Shown one piece after another: positions 16,706 through 25,778 of a DNA stretch of 64,000 nucleotides. A program made the translations under genes and the position numbers. How positions within the stretch are numbered: position 1 is the stretch's first letter; every line of letters starts with the position of its first letter. Source of the stretch: Bacteroidaceae bacterium (GTDB lineage: Bacteria > Bacteroidota > Bacteroidia > Bacteroidales > Bacteroidaceae); the NCBI GenBank assembly GCA_017442855.1, contig JAFSPM010000032.1, forward strand, positions 1 to 64,000. The letters run 5' to 3'. Under the pieces are notes generated by a model. That model was not told the origin of the DNA. It saw only the letters and a program-made list of their open reading frames with translations, and searched no databases.

Positions 16706-18406
16706 TTATTCCGTTTCAAGCATTATTTCACTGATGGCACTTCCCGGAGGAGTCATTGGCAACACGTTTTCTTCCTCGGTCACCACAGCTTCCAGGATGA
16801 ATGGACCATCGGTAGTGAGCATCTGGTTCACAGCGTCAGCCAAGTTCTCACGTTTCATCACCCGCTGGGCAGGAATGCCATACGCCTCAGCAATCTTCAT
16901 ATAGTCGGGGTTCATCATGTGTGTGAACGAGTAACGACGGTTGAAGAACAACTCCTGCCACTGACGCACGTTGCCCAAGAAATGGTTATTCAAGATAATC
17001 ACCTTCACAGGACACTTATGTTCCATGATGGTACCCAGTTCCTCGATAGTCATCTGAATGCCACCGTCGCCCACGAAGAGGCATACCGTCCTGTCGGGTG
17101 CTCCAAAGGTAGCGCCGATAGCTGCTGGCAAGCCAAAGCCCATGGTACCCAAGCCGCCCGATGTTACCATACTGCGTTTGTTCAGCAGGTGGAAATAGCG
17201 TGCTGAAGTCAACTGGTTCTGCCCCACATCGGTCACCAGGATGCCTTCGTGTTTCGTTGCTTCCGCCACCGCATGCACCACCTCACCATAGCTCAGTGTC
17301 TCGGTCTTTGGATGCAACTCGTTATTTATCACCTTGTCGTACTCCAGTTTCTCGTAGGTTGTAAAGCTATCCGACCACTTCTCATGTTTGGCCGGTTTCA
17401 GCTTCTCACATACCACGCGTAATGTCTCCTTACAGTCACCCAATACAGCCACATCCACCTTCACATTCTTGTTGATCTCAACAGGGTCGATGTCGAAGTG
17501 AATAATCTTCGCCTGTTTTGCATAGTTAGGCAGATAGCCTGTGACACGGTCACTGAAACGCATACCTACGGCTATCAGCACATCGCACTTGTTCGTATTC
17601 ACGTTCGGACCGATATTGCCATGCATGCCCAACATACCCTTGTTCAGCGGATGGTTATAAGGCAATGCAGAAAGACCCAGCATCGTGGTACCACAAGGGA
17701 TATCGGCCTTCTCGATAAAATCGAGCAGTTCCTGGTGTGCATTACCCAATTCCACACCTTGTCCCACTAACATGAAGGGTCGTTTGGCATTATTGATCAG
17801 TTCTACCGCCTGCTCAACTGACGCCATATCGGTATCAGGCACAGGGTCGTAGCTACGTATATATTTAGCCTCAGCAGGCTCATATTCTATCATCTGTGTC
17901 TGCGCACTCTTGGGGAAGTCGAGTACCACAGGGCCTGGTCGGCCGCTCTTGGCAATATAAAACGCACGTGCCACCGCCTGTGCAATGTCGTTGGCATCAC
18001 GAATCATGTAACTCCATTTAGAGATGGGTTGCGTCAAACCCACCCAATCGACCTCCTGGAAAGCATCGGTACCCAAGGCACTCACACCCACCTGTCCGGC
18101 TATCACCACGATAGGCGTACTGTCAATCATCGCATCAGCGATGCCCGTCACAGTATTGGTAGCACCCGGACCGCTGGTTACAAGACACACACCCACTTCA
18201 CCAGACACTCTGGCAAAGCCTTCTGCTGCATGGGCAGCACCCTGTTCATGTCTTACCAATATATGGTTAAGCTTACCCAAATGGTCATATAAGGCATCAT
18301 ACACTGGCATGATGCTACCACCAGGATAACCGAAGATGGTTTTCACTCCCTGATGTTCCAAGGATCGCATCAACGCTTCCGACCCCGATATCTTTTCCTT
18401 AGTCAT
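16706..18406 (-). CDS. ilvB: Acetolactate synthase large (catalytic) subunit
   Basis: This thiamine-diphosphate enzyme condenses pyruvate with pyruvate or 2-oxobutyrate. The protein has 566 residues. The N-terminal pyrimidine-binding domain contains the catalytic Glu region (NHILVRHEQGAAHAAEGFAR), a central FAD-type domain follows, and the C-terminal diphosphate-binding motif is GDGGIQMTIEELGT followed by NNHFLGNVRQWQ. The frame extends to a TTG at 18415; the ATG at 18406 is preferred. It starts 32 bases after ilvD. Confidence 0.97.
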   Translation of the reverse strand: MTKEKISGSEALMRSLEHQGVKTIFGYPGGSIMPVYDALYDHLGKLNHILVRHEQGAAHAAEGFARVSGEVGVCLVTSGPGATNTVTGIADAMIDSTPIVVIAGQVGVSALGTDAFQEVDWVGLTQPISKWSYMIRDANDIAQAVARAFYIAKSGRPGPVVLDFPKSAQTQMIEYEPAEAKYIRSYDPVPDTDMASVEQAVELINNAKRPFMLVGQGVELGNAHQELLDFIEKADIPCGTTMLGLSALPYNHPLNKGMLGMHGNIGPNVNTNKCDVLIAVGMRFSDRVTGYLPNYAKQAKIIHFDIDPVEINKNVKVDVAVLGDCKETLRVVCEKLKPAKHEKWSDSFTTYEKLEYDKVINNELHPKTETLSYGEVVHAVAEATKHEGILVTDVGQNQLTSARYFHLLNKRSMVTSGGLGTMGFGLPAAIGATFGAPDRTVCLFVGDGGIQMTIEELGTIMEHKCPVKVIILNNHFLGNVRQWQELFFNRRYSFTHMMNPDYMKIAEAYGIPAQRVMKRENLADAVNQMLTTDGPFILEAVVTEEENVLPMTPPGSAISEIMLETE

Positions 18407-18438
18407 AACCTCCAATTTGAATTAATAATTATTCATTA

Positions 18439-20241
18439 TTAAATTATCCTCACCGCCCCCTTGTCAGCCGAACTTACCATAGAAGCGTATGCCTGCAAGC
18501 TCTTCGGCACCTGACGATTGCGGGTAACAGGCTGCATAGGTCTTGCTGCCAGTTCCTCGTCGCTCAGCAACACATTGATACTGCGGTTAGGGATATCTAT
18601 CTCAATGATGTCGCCATCTTTGATCTTGCCAATGTTACCACCAGCTGCTGCTTCGGGAGAGACATGTCCGATGCTCAGTCCAGAGGTGCCACCGCTGAAA
18701 CGACCGTCGGTAATCAGGGCACAAGCCTTGCCCAAATGACGGCTCTTGATATAAGAAGTAGGATACAGCATCTCCTGCATACCCGGACCGCCCTTCGGAC
18801 CCTCGTGGGTAATCACTACCACATCGCCGGCGTTGACACGCTTCTCATCGAGGATGCCCTCGCAAGCTGCATCTTGTGAATCAAACACGCGTGCAGGACC
18901 GCTGAAATGGAAGAGACTCTCGTCCACACCAGCCGTCTTAATCACACAGCCATCCTGGGCGATATTACCCTTCAACACGGCCAAGCCACCGTCTTTGGTA
19001 TAGGCATGTTCCAAGTCACGGATGCAACCATTGGCACGGTCGGCATCAAATTCCTTATAGTAAGTCTCTTGCGAACCCATCACATTGCTGAATCGGTTGG
19101 CTGGAGCACTGAGGTAGATATTCTTAGCCTCATCGCTCACCTGCTGGGTCTCGATGGTATATTTACTGATTTCTTCAGCCAATGTCATGCCGTCAACACG
19201 CTTCAGTGAGGTATCTACCAAACCGCCTTTCGCCAACTGCTGCATGATGGCCACAATACCGCCGGCGCGGTTCACATCCTGCACATGGTATTTGTTCGTA
19301 TTAGGAGCCACCTTACAGAGGCAAGGCACCTTACGGCTCAGCATGTCGATGTCGTCCATCTTGAAATCAACGCCTGCCTCATGAGCAACAGCTAACAAGT
19401 GCAGCACCGTATTGGTAGAGCCACCCATAGCAATGTCCAATGACATAGCGTTAAGGAATGCCTGACGGGTAGTGATGCTGCGAGGCAATACACTCTCATC
19501 GCCCTCCTCATAATATTTATAGGTATTCTGAACTATTAGTTTAGCTGCCTGCTGCATCAGTCGTTTGCGATTGGCATGGGTAGCCAGTACGGTACCGTTG
19601 CCCGGCAAAGCAAGGCCGATGGCCTCGGTCAGACAGTTCATAGAGTTGGCAGTAAACATGCCTGAGCAGCACCCACAGCCCGGGCAACCTACCTGTTCAA
19701 TCTCTGCCAAGTCAGCATCGCTCACCGTCTTGTCGGCTCCCCTGACCATCAGGTCAATCAAATCGACTTGTTCGTTACGGTAGTTGCCAGCCTCCATAGG
19801 ACCACCCGACACGAAAACAGCAGGGATGTTCAGCCTCATAGCTGCCATCAGCATACCCGGTGTAATCTTGTCGCAGTTGCTGATGCACACCATGGCATCA
19901 GCCTTGTGGGCATTGACCATATATTCCACGCTATCGGCAATAATGTCTCTTGAAGGCAATGAATAAAGCATGCCATCATGCCCCATGGCGATGCCATCGT
20001 CGATAGCGATAGTATTGAACTCAGCTGCAAAGCATCCTAACTTCTCAATTTCCTGCTTTACCAGCTGACCAGCTTCATGCAGGTGTACATGTCCTGGCAC
20101 AAACTGAGTAAAAGAGTTGACCACTGCAATGATGGGCTTACCCAACTGCTCTTTCCTCATGCCGTTAGCCACCCATAGGGCCCTGGCTCCAGCCATACGT
20201 CTGCCTTGCGTACTGAACGAACTTCTTAACTGATGTTTCAT
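18439..20241 (-). CDS. ilvD: Dihydroxy-acid dehydratase
   Basis: This iron-sulfur enzyme dehydrates the dihydroxy acids to the 2-oxo acids that precede valine and isoleucine. The protein has 600 residues. Cluster-ligand cysteines are present in SNCDKITPG and [19 protein letters not shown]. The C-terminal swivel domain shows [16 protein letters not shown] and [17 protein letters not shown]. The frame extends to a TTG at 20250; the ATG at 20241 (MKHQLRSS) is chosen. First gene of the ilv operon. Confidence 0.97.
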   Translation of the reverse strand: MKHQLRSSFSTQGRRMAGARALWVANGMRKEQLGKPIIAVVNSFTQFVPGHVHLHEAGQLVKQEIEKLGCFAAEFNTIAIDDGIAMGHDGMLYSLPSRDIIADSVEYMVNAHKADAMVCISNCDKITPGMLMAAMRLNIPAVFVSGGPMEAGNYRNEQVDLIDLMVRGADKTVSDADLAEIEQVGCPGCGCCSGMFTANSMNCLTEAIGLALPGNGTVLATHANRKRLMQQAAKLIVQNTYKYYEEGDESVLPRSITTRQAFLNAMSLDIAMGGSTNTVLHLLAVAHEAGVDFKMDDIDMLSRKVPCLCKVAPNTNKYHVQDVNRAGGIVAIMQQLAKGGLVDTSLKRVDGMTLAEEISKYTIETQQVSDEAKNIYLSAPANRFSNVMGSQETYYKEFDADRANGCIRDLEHAYTKDGGLAVLKGNIAQDGCVIKTAGVDESLFHFSGPARVFDSQDAACEGILDEKRVNAGDVVVITHEGPKGGPGMQEMLYPTSYIKSRHLGKACALITDGRFSGGTSGLSIGHVSPEAAAGGNIGKIKDGDIIEIDIPNRSINVLLSDEELAARPMQPVTRNRQVPKSLQAYASMVSSADKGAVRII

Positions 20242-20269
20242 GTTTATCAATCTATATAGAATTAAGTCG

Positions 20270-20301
20270 CAAAATAACTACTTTTTTTACTATTTGCCAA
20301 A
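20270..20301 (-). promoter_or_regulatory. Putative promoter of the ilv operon
   Basis: On the minus strand TTTG (20298-20301), a 21-base spacer and TATTTTG (20270-20276), one base short of the TAnnTTTG consensus. No leader peptide or riboswitch-like fold fits in the roughly 25-base leader, so classical attenuation is unlikely at this promoter. Confidence 0.45.
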
Positions 20302-20399
20302 CGATTTTAAGAAAATGTTGTCAAGATGCAATTATTAATAACAATTCATCAACGAACCACCTCTCATCCCTTCCCTTCGCAAAAAAGACACTATAAAAC

Positions 20400-20431
20400 T
20401 TGGAATACTCCCTAAAAATGCACTACCTTTA
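20400..20431 (+). promoter_or_regulatory. Putative promoter of nth
   Basis: TTG (20400-20402), 21-base spacer, TACCTTTA (20424-20431); leader of about 20 bases to the ATG at 20456. Confidence 0.5.
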
Positions 20432-20455
20432 CAAGCAAAACAAAAAAAACTTACA

Positions 20456-21106
20456 ATGACCAAGAAAGAAAGGTATAGAGGAATCATCGGATGGTTCCGA
20501 GATAACATGGCTATTGCAGAGACAGAGCTGCATTACGAGAATCCGTTTCAGTTGCTGATGGCAGTAATCTTGAGTGCCCAATGCACCGACAAACGCGTGA
20601 ACCAGATTTCTCCTGCCTTGTTTGAAGCCTATCCTACTCCTGAGGTAATGGCAGTATCGACCCCAGAGGCAGTATATGAATATGTAAAAAGTGTATCTTA
20701 CCCAAACAGCAAAGCAAAACATCTCGTAGAGATGTCGCGGATGCTGGTCAAGGATTTTGGTGGTGAGGTGCCCAGCGAGATGGATGATTTGGTAAAGCTG
20801 CCAGGCGTGGGCAGGAAGACAGCCAATGTGATGCTAAGTGTGGTGTGGGGCAAGGCCACCATGGCAGTAGATACCCATGTATTTAGGGTAAGTCATCGTT
20901 TAGGGCTGGTGCCTGACAGTTGTAATACCCCTTTGAAAGTAGAGTTGGAGCTGGTGAAGCACATTGCCGATGAAGACATACCTAAGGCCCACCACTGGCT
21001 GCTGCTACATGGCAGGTATGTCTGTCAGTCGAGGACCCCACATTGTGAGAAGTGCGGCTTGCAGCCTTGGTGCCAACACTTTTTAGGGCAAATAGAGTCT
21101 AATTGA
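20456..21106 (+). CDS. nth: Endonuclease III (DNA glycosylase/AP lyase)
   Basis: This base-excision repair enzyme removes oxidised pyrimidines and cuts the abasic site. The 216-residue length is normal. It shows the helix-hairpin-helix LPGVGRKTANVML and the catalytic Asp in AVDTHVFRVSHRLGL. The catalytic Lys lies in AQCTDKRVNQ, and the 4Fe-4S loop is C-x6-C-x2-C-x5-C at the C-terminus (CQSRTPHCEKCGLQPWC). All key residues are present. It ends by overlapping the last gene of the defence run by 8 bases, tail to tail, marking the edge of the AT-rich island. Confidence 0.97.
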   Translation: MTKKERYRGIIGWFRDNMAIAETELHYENPFQLLMAVILSAQCTDKRVNQISPALFEAYPTPEVMAVSTPEAVYEYVKSVSYPNSKAKHLVEMSRMLVKDFGGEVPSEMDDLVKLPGVGRKTANVMLSVVWGKATMAVDTHVFRVSHRLGLVPDSCNTPLKVELELVKHIADEDIPKAHHWLLLHGRYVCQSRTPHCEKCGLQPWCQHFLGQIESN

Positions 21107-21893
21107 CCCTCTTAACAATTTGCATTATTTGGTTTACATAACAATCAACATCGCCAATGAGAGAATCTATCATTTCTTCGTTTACCACAAAAAAACTTCC
21201 ATCTTTTAGTTTTCCATTTCTATGAACTAACAAATGCCTATTGTGAAAATGCTGCGAAATAACACCATTGGGGTCTTGAGGGATCGCCAGTCCCATTGCC
21301 TTAAAAACTTCTTTTATCTTTTTAGCATTACTATATGATGTTTGCATTATTTCTTTAATAATTCCTTGTTCCCAATATCCCCTTTCATCAACGATCAGAT
21401 GCTTTTCCAAATTTAATTTTACATTATTGGGAATCATCTGGTTATAATAGTTTACAAATAGGTTTTCATCCCTGACAATAGTTGATAAAATGATAGAGCA
21501 AATAAAAGCATCAAGAATAGTGATAATATTAACATAAATCATTTTCATCAAAGCAGACTCTACATCATTATCTTGACCATTTTGAATTGTCAGAATAGAC
21601 TTTACACCTCTAATGCTTACACAATAATCATTATAACAATCAAAATAAGATTTGTTTAAATAATCTGCCCCCATATATAAGGCTGTCAAAAATGTTCGTG
21701 CATAATATTCATTAAACATTGAAACAGGATGATCATCATCTATTATCAAACATTTTTGACCTTCCACACATGTAGTCGGTTCTATCACTACAGCACCTTC
21801 TGGTTTTTCACTATACAAACATCCAGCTTCAATACATGTAAAATAACGTGTATTAATTAATATACCCCCATCAACGTATATCTTTTTTGCCAT
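21099..21893 (-). CDS. Unrecognised protein with a HEPN-like RX4H motif
   Basis: I do not recognise the full 264-residue protein. The C-terminal half is helical and carries HNRHLLVHRNG (about residues 216-226). This contains R-x4-H in the setting (RHxxVHxxG) seen in HEPN ribonuclease families such as RiboL-PSP-HEPN. The N-terminal part contains several cysteines (YFTCIEAGCLY, TTCVEGQKCLII) and a hydrophobic helix (IYVNIITILDAFICSIILST). HEPN proteins are common RNase effectors in defence and toxin systems, so this may be the effector of the downstream end of the island, 69 bases after the preceding gene. The HEPN call rests on one motif and helix content. Confidence 0.55.
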   Translation of the reverse strand: MAKKIYVDGGILINTRYFTCIEAGCLYSEKPEGAVVIEPTTCVEGQKCLIIDDDHPVSMFNEYYARTFLTALYMGADYLNKSYFDCYNDYCVSIRGVKSILTIQNGQDNDVESALMKMIYVNIITILDAFICSIILSTIVRDENLFVNYYNQMIPNNVKLNLEKHLIVDERGYWEQGIIKEIMQTSYSNAKKIKEVFKAMGLAIPQDPNGVISQHFHNRHLLVHRNGKLKDGSFFVVNEEMIDSLIGDVDCYVNQIMQIVKRVN

Positions 21894-21962
21894 GATAGTA
21901 ATAGTTTTATTTCAACGATCTCTATAAACTACAATAGAACACATGAGTGAAAGTTAATAGTC

Positions 21963-22604
21963 TCACTTCACAATCTCAATCTCCCAACCCATGCTCAAAG
22001 CCTTGTTGATTTTGTCTAACATCTTCTTTTTATCCTTGGTACTGCTATGAGTGAGGACATAAAGCCCAGGTGCTGCTTCACGTTGAGTATGCCCATACTT
22101 CTTGTCTTTGGTGGTAGAGACAACATTGATGCGACAGAACCGAACATCCAACTTACGTACCCTCATCAACCCGGCTTCTATGATGGCAGCAGTAAAAGTG
22201 GTAGCTGCATCATGCTCTTGGAGTATTGAGCCGTCTTTCCTTCGAATACAAAGTCCTGTCCTCGGAGCAATCTGAGTTCGCTTGTTCTTTCTTGGTCCGA
22301 ACTCTTTATGCTCTACTTCTGGGTCAGCCTCCAAACGCTTGGCATCTATCAGCTGCGTGATATTAGTCTTACGAGACAATGATACACTGATAGGCATACC
22401 TGGATGATAGTCAACCACCAGAACCAATTCCCGTTGCACCTGCTTCAATGCAGGTTCAATGGTTTCAGTTACCACAGGAAGAATCTCTTTCTTAATGATG
22501 TCTTCTTCCAATTCACTCACTTGTCTCTCCAAATCCTCATTCAGTGAGAGACCTTCTTTCCGCAATGTTTCCATTGCTTTGTATAAATCGCTAAGCCGTG
22601 ACAT
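21963..22604 (-). CDS. Unrecognised protein, coiled-coil N-terminus and basic C-terminal domain
   Basis: The protein has 213 residues. Residues 1-55 form a likely coiled coil (MSRLSDLYKAMETLRKEGLS, QVSELEEDIIKKEIL). Residues about 60-210 form a compact alpha/beta domain with GLCIRRKDGSILQEHDAATT, an Arg/Lys-rich stretch (GPRKNKRTQIAPR) and a repeated STTKDKK/SSTKDKK pair (around 165 and 190). I cannot name a family; the basic surface suggests nucleic-acid contact, but this is a guess. It begins 11 bases after the AbiGi-like gene, so the two are probably a functional pair. Confidence 0.6.
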   Translation of the reverse strand: MSRLSDLYKAMETLRKEGLSLNEDLERQVSELEEDIIKKEILPVVTETIEPALKQVQRELVLVVDYHPGMPISVSLSRKTNITQLIDAKRLEADPEVEHKEFGPRKNKRTQIAPRTGLCIRRKDGSILQEHDAATTFTAAIIEAGLMRVRKLDVRFCRINVVSTTKDKKYGHTQREAAPGLYVLTHSSTKDKKKMLDKINKALSMGWEIEIVK

Positions 22605-22615
22605 ATTCGTTTCAG

Positions 22616-23488
22616 TTAAAAGTCCCTTTTTATTTGTTCCAGGCTAATTACCTTGGAAACGAGAGAATATCTATCTTTATCTGTTATCTTCTCTCCACAA
22701 ATTATCTTCAATTTAATCAATCGTTTGATGAAATTTGGAATCAATTCTTTTGTCGGTACAATAATGTATTCAATATCATCTACGGAGAAGAGCAAAGGTA
22801 AATCGTTTATAAACTTGTCTTCGCGACCATTTCTCCAATCATCATATTCATTTTCTGTCCAAAACCATTTACATAAAGTTTTTTCATTTATCTTTGCATT
22901 TTCAGGCAAAACAAGTCGCCATTCGCATTCATCATAGTTGATTTGATTTTTACTATCGTGCATTGATTGATATGACTTCATAAAACTAATGGCTCGTGTA
23001 GAAAAGTGGTGATAGTCAATACTATTAAAGAAAAGTTGCAACGCATTATGTGCATGCTCTGGTGATAAGGCTTTTCCCTTAAAGGTTTTGCCTTTTATCT
23101 CCATCGTAATCTCATTGCCTGAAGAAGCTTTTGAAATCACATCCAGCTCTTTTTTCTTCTTTTCACCTTCTTTCCTTAATTCAAAAGCTGCTTTTACAGA
23201 AGAAAGAGATGTAAAATAATTAACAGGCCCCAATGCTCCTTTATAATCTTGTAATAGTTTATTCTTTGATAGAGCAATTGCATATTGACCATATTTGGAA
23301 GAATGCTCAGCACTATTACCTATTGGTATGTCACAGAACGATATCATCGGGAGTCCAAGGCATAGATCATCGGAGAACTTCTCTTTACAATATGAGAACT
23401 TCAAACCCTCTTTCAGAATATTGATTAGAATATTCTGATTCCTTGTATAGTGGAATAACGCAGACGTATGACTATTTTTCTTTGCCAC
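22616..23488 (-). CDS. AbiGi-like abortive-infection family protein
   Basis: The 290-residue protein starts with FHYTRNQNILINILKEGLKF, then LGLPMISFCDIPIGNSAEHS and YGQYAIALSKNKL. This series matches what I know of the AbiGi family (named as the antitoxin of the lactococcal AbiG system). Its N-terminal fold recalls ADP-ribosyltransferase-like proteins. The centre is Lys-rich (KEGEKKKKELD), and the C-terminus contains IEYIIVPTKELIPNFIKRLI, typical of the family. The start is GTG at 23488; an ATG two bases away is out of frame. No AbiGii nucleotidyltransferase partner is adjacent, so its partner, if any, must be another gene in the run. Confidence 0.7.
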   Translation of the reverse strand: MAKKNSHTSALFHYTRNQNILINILKEGLKFSYCKEKFSDDLCLGLPMISFCDIPIGNSAEHSSKYGQYAIALSKNKLLQDYKGALGPVNYFTSLSSVKAAFELRKEGEKKKKELDVISKASSGNEITMEIKGKTFKGKALSPEHAHNALQLFFNSIDYHHFSTRAISFMKSYQSMHDSKNQINYDECEWRLVLPENAKINEKTLCKWFWTENEYDDWRNGREDKFINDLPLLFSVDDIEYIIVPTKELIPNFIKRLIKLKIICGEKITDKDRYSLVSKVISLEQIKRDF

Positions 23489-23508
23489 ATCTATAAGAAT
23501 TTAATATA

Positions 23509-23817
23509 CTATGGCATCAACAGCCCTCTATATTTAAGGTCGTTCTTCATCATCTCTTCCATTTGATGCGTTTCAAGGTCTATTTGCTTCAAACGCTTTT
23601 CTTTTTCATCGTCAGAATGTCTATTGTCTTGAAGCACACTCAACTTCATCTTGGCTTTGATGCATTCCAGCCCATTGTGAATTGCTAATACGCTTACAAG
23701 GGTATTAGAATTGAACAAATGAGTTAAACTTTGTCCTGCAAGCAGGTTTCCCCACTTCTCGTATTTCTTAATGTCGTTTAGACATTGGTCTATTCTGCGG
23801 TCATTTATCTGCTCCAT
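23509..23817 (-). CDS. Small unrecognised helical protein (102 residues)
   Basis: It is a charged, all-helical small protein (LTHLFNSNTLVSVLAIHNGL; C-terminal KRLKQIDLETHQMEEMMKND). There is no signal peptide, membrane span or known motif. It overlaps the preceding GNAT fragment by 13 bases and is followed 20 bases later by the AbiGi-like gene, so it is likely translated from the same message. It could be an antitoxin-like or adaptor protein, but nothing in the sequence proves this. Confidence 0.55.
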   Translation of the reverse strand: MEQINDRRIDQCLNDIKKYEKWGNLLAGQSLTHLFNSNTLVSVLAIHNGLECIKAKMKLSVLQDNRHSDDEKEKRLKQIDLETHQMEEMMKNDLKYRGLLMP

Positions 23818-23990
23818 ATTATATTTCTCTTGTAAACTTCCCCATCATGTGCAATAATAATGCACTTATTCCTTGCATGATCTTCAAAACCACCTTCGGG
23901 CATAAATCCTAATGTGGCTGAGTTCTTTCTTCCCAGTGCTTTCACATCTTCAAAGAAACTATTTCTGCTGTCAATGAATTCTATCGTCAT
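23805..23990 (-). pseudogene. Fragment of a GNAT-like acetyltransferase (N-terminal about 55 residues)
   Basis: The 61-codon frame reads IEFIDSRNSFFEDVKALG then RKNSATLGFMPEGGFEDHA then IIIAHDGEV. From memory this matches the first beta-strand and helices of a GNAT-fold family with the motif LGxxNSxTLGFxPxGxFxxxA. The catalytic acetyl-CoA-binding half is absent; after WSR the frame stops and the small gene at 23817 takes over. It overlaps the HNH gene by 4 bases. It could be a true small protein reusing the fold start, but truncation is the simpler reading. Confidence 0.5.
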
Positions 23991-24862
23991 TTGGTTTTTA
24001 TTAGGAATGGGTTAATATCATACATACCTATGTCTAAACGTTTTTCGTCATCATCTTCTATGGGTGAATGGTTGGGATGGTCTTTTAGCCACTGATTATA
24101 TCCAGAGATATCAGGGTCTGTAACGCAGATAACGTATTCAATTCCGCAAATTACTAATACAAAGTAGAGTTCAGCCAGAAATTTATGTTCATCTATCTTC
24201 TCTACTTCTCGAAAAAAGAATTTCTGCTCATGCAGTACCTCATATGGTTCACATCCTTTATAAGAAAAGAATGTACCTTCACTATATATGCGACGTTGAG
24301 AGTATGGCCATTCACCAACCCCGTATCTTGCGAACTGTCTCAATTTGTCAAAATCATGAAACATAGATTCTTTATTGTCGCGTTCTTTGAGCCATAATTG
24401 ATAATCATGTTCTCCTCCCATTAGGAAAAATGATTCATAAGCGCATTTAGCCAAGAATCTCGACATTATTTTGTCTGGATATTCAGGCTCTTCAATATAA
24501 CGAGCTATAGCATAACAGCATTTGCCTTCAATTATAGATTTTACTACATCATTATCTTTAATATATAATGCATTCTCTTTTGAGTCAAATATGGTATCAG
24601 ATGCTTTATGGGCACCAGGGAAAAGCATATTCTCTGCTACATAGTTCCCTTTTTTGGTTCTGATGTCATTTCTTCTCCGCATTGACACAAAATATGGTTG
24701 TGCCAACATTTCTTTTTCGATTTTGACAGAGAAATAGTTATTGCAAGCATCACAGACATATCCTTTAGGAAGAATATGCTCTTTATTCCCAAGCGATTCG
24801 GGAATTATATGCTCAACACTCTTTGAGGTTGAAGAGTCCTTATGGCAGAATATACATTGCAT
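23987..24862 (-). CDS. HNH endonuclease family protein
   Basis: The 291-residue protein begins MQCIFCHKDSSTSKSVEHII and continues PESLGNKEHILPKGYVCDAC, NNYFS. This is a Cys-x2-Cys plus EHIIPESLG plus CxxCNN arrangement typical of HNH nucleases of the HNH_5 kind: two zinc-binding CxxC pairs frame the catalytic His. The remaining 220 residues form an unrecognised domain with aromatic-rich motifs (YESFFLMGGEHDYQLWLK). The frame extends to a TTG at 24868; ATG at 24862 is preferred. It sits between the TIR gene (31-base gap) and the GNAT fragment (4-base overlap), so it is part of the island transcript. It is likely a DNA-cutting effector. Confidence 0.75.
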   Translation of the reverse strand: MQCIFCHKDSSTSKSVEHIIPESLGNKEHILPKGYVCDACNNYFSVKIEKEMLAQPYFVSMRRRNDIRTKKGNYVAENMLFPGAHKASDTIFDSKENALYIKDNDVVKSIIEGKCCYAIARYIEEPEYPDKIMSRFLAKCAYESFFLMGGEHDYQLWLKERDNKESMFHDFDKLRQFARYGVGEWPYSQRRIYSEGTFFSYKGCEPYEVLHEQKFFFREVEKIDEHKFLAELYFVLVICGIEYVICVTDPDISGYNQWLKDHPNHSPIEDDDEKRLDIGMYDINPFLIKTK

Positions 24863-24899
24863 ATACAATCAATTAACATGGACCAACATCCGTGAAATC

Positions 24900-25721
24900 T
24901 TAAAGTCGTTGCCTGTTGAATAGTTCTACGAAATCATCCTTCTGCTGATTAAAGTTCCTCCAATCTTGTGGCAAATCATAGAATTGGCAGAGTTCATCGT
25001 ATAGTTCATCCAATTTTGATTTATCTGTAAGATCTGCAGCTTGCTTAACGACATTGAGGAAGCCAATCTCCTTGAAATTTATATTCGGGAACTTAAAAGG
25101 TAGCACACGCTTTCCAGTCATTGCCCATGCTGCGCCCAACTCATTCTGGCAGACTTCACTCTTTCTATAATTATCAGAAATCATGCATAAGATATAATCA
25201 CATCTTTTCATGTTTTCTATTATCTCATTTCTAAAATCATCGCCAGTACGAATGACAGTATGATCTAAGGTGCAAAAGATTTCAGTTCTCCTAAATCCAC
25301 AACTAACTATCAGTATATCTTTTATAAAAGCATTGACAATTGTTTCGTCATCTGAAGAATGACTAATGAAGATTTTGTAACCACCTTGTTCCTGTAGAGG
25401 ATACAAAATGCTTAAGATATTAATCGTTGTCCTAATATCTCCAAAGAAAAAAGCATTAATAAAATCTTTGTTCACCATCGGACCATATGGGACCATAGGA
25501 ACCACTTGCCTATTAATAATTCTACTTGTTGCTTTTTCCAGTATGTTTGCAATCTCTGGGCAATTGTTTTTTATGAGAGGAATAATCTGTTTGACAATCC
25601 CCGCGAGTTGTTGTGTCCGATTGTCAAAAGGAGTATTATAATTGACGGATTGACTAATATTATCAGCCAATAATTTTGCTGAATTTATCAAGTTCTTAAG
25701 ATGGGAGATATCTTGCTTCAT
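24900..25721 (-). CDS. TIR-domain protein with helical N-terminal region
   Basis: The 273-residue protein has a helical N-terminal segment (about 1-105) that I do not recognise. A TIR domain follows (about 113-240): YKIFISHSSDDETIVNAFIK, CDYILCMISDNYRKSEVCQN, ELGAAW. The conserved catalytic Glu of bacterial NADase TIRs fits the E of CQNELG (about residue 193). Bacterial TIR proteins deplete NAD+ or make signalling nucleotides in anti-phage defence. No ThsA, SIR2 or CAP-like partner is adjacent, so this is not a standard Thoeris pair. It is placed between the Mrr-like nuclease (57-base gap) and the HNH gene. Confidence 0.85.
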   Translation of the reverse strand: MKQDISHLKNLINSAKLLADNISQSVNYNTPFDNRTQQLAGIVKQIIPLIKNNCPEIANILEKATSRIINRQVVPMVPYGPMVNKDFINAFFFGDIRTTINILSILYPLQEQGGYKIFISHSSDDETIVNAFIKDILIVSCGFRRTEIFCTLDHTVIRTGDDFRNEIIENMKRCDYILCMISDNYRKSEVCQNELGAAWAMTGKRVLPFKFPNINFKEIGFLNVVKQAADLTDKSKLDELYDELCQFYDLPQDWRNFNQQKDDFVELFNRQRL

Positions 25722-25778
25722 TTTGAATAACGTCTTATATTAATTACTATTTAATTACTTAAGTCTCTATATTCTTTA

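Noticed and set aside
24900-25721. Calling the TIR gene a Thoeris system
   Set aside because: No ThsA-like partner is next to it.
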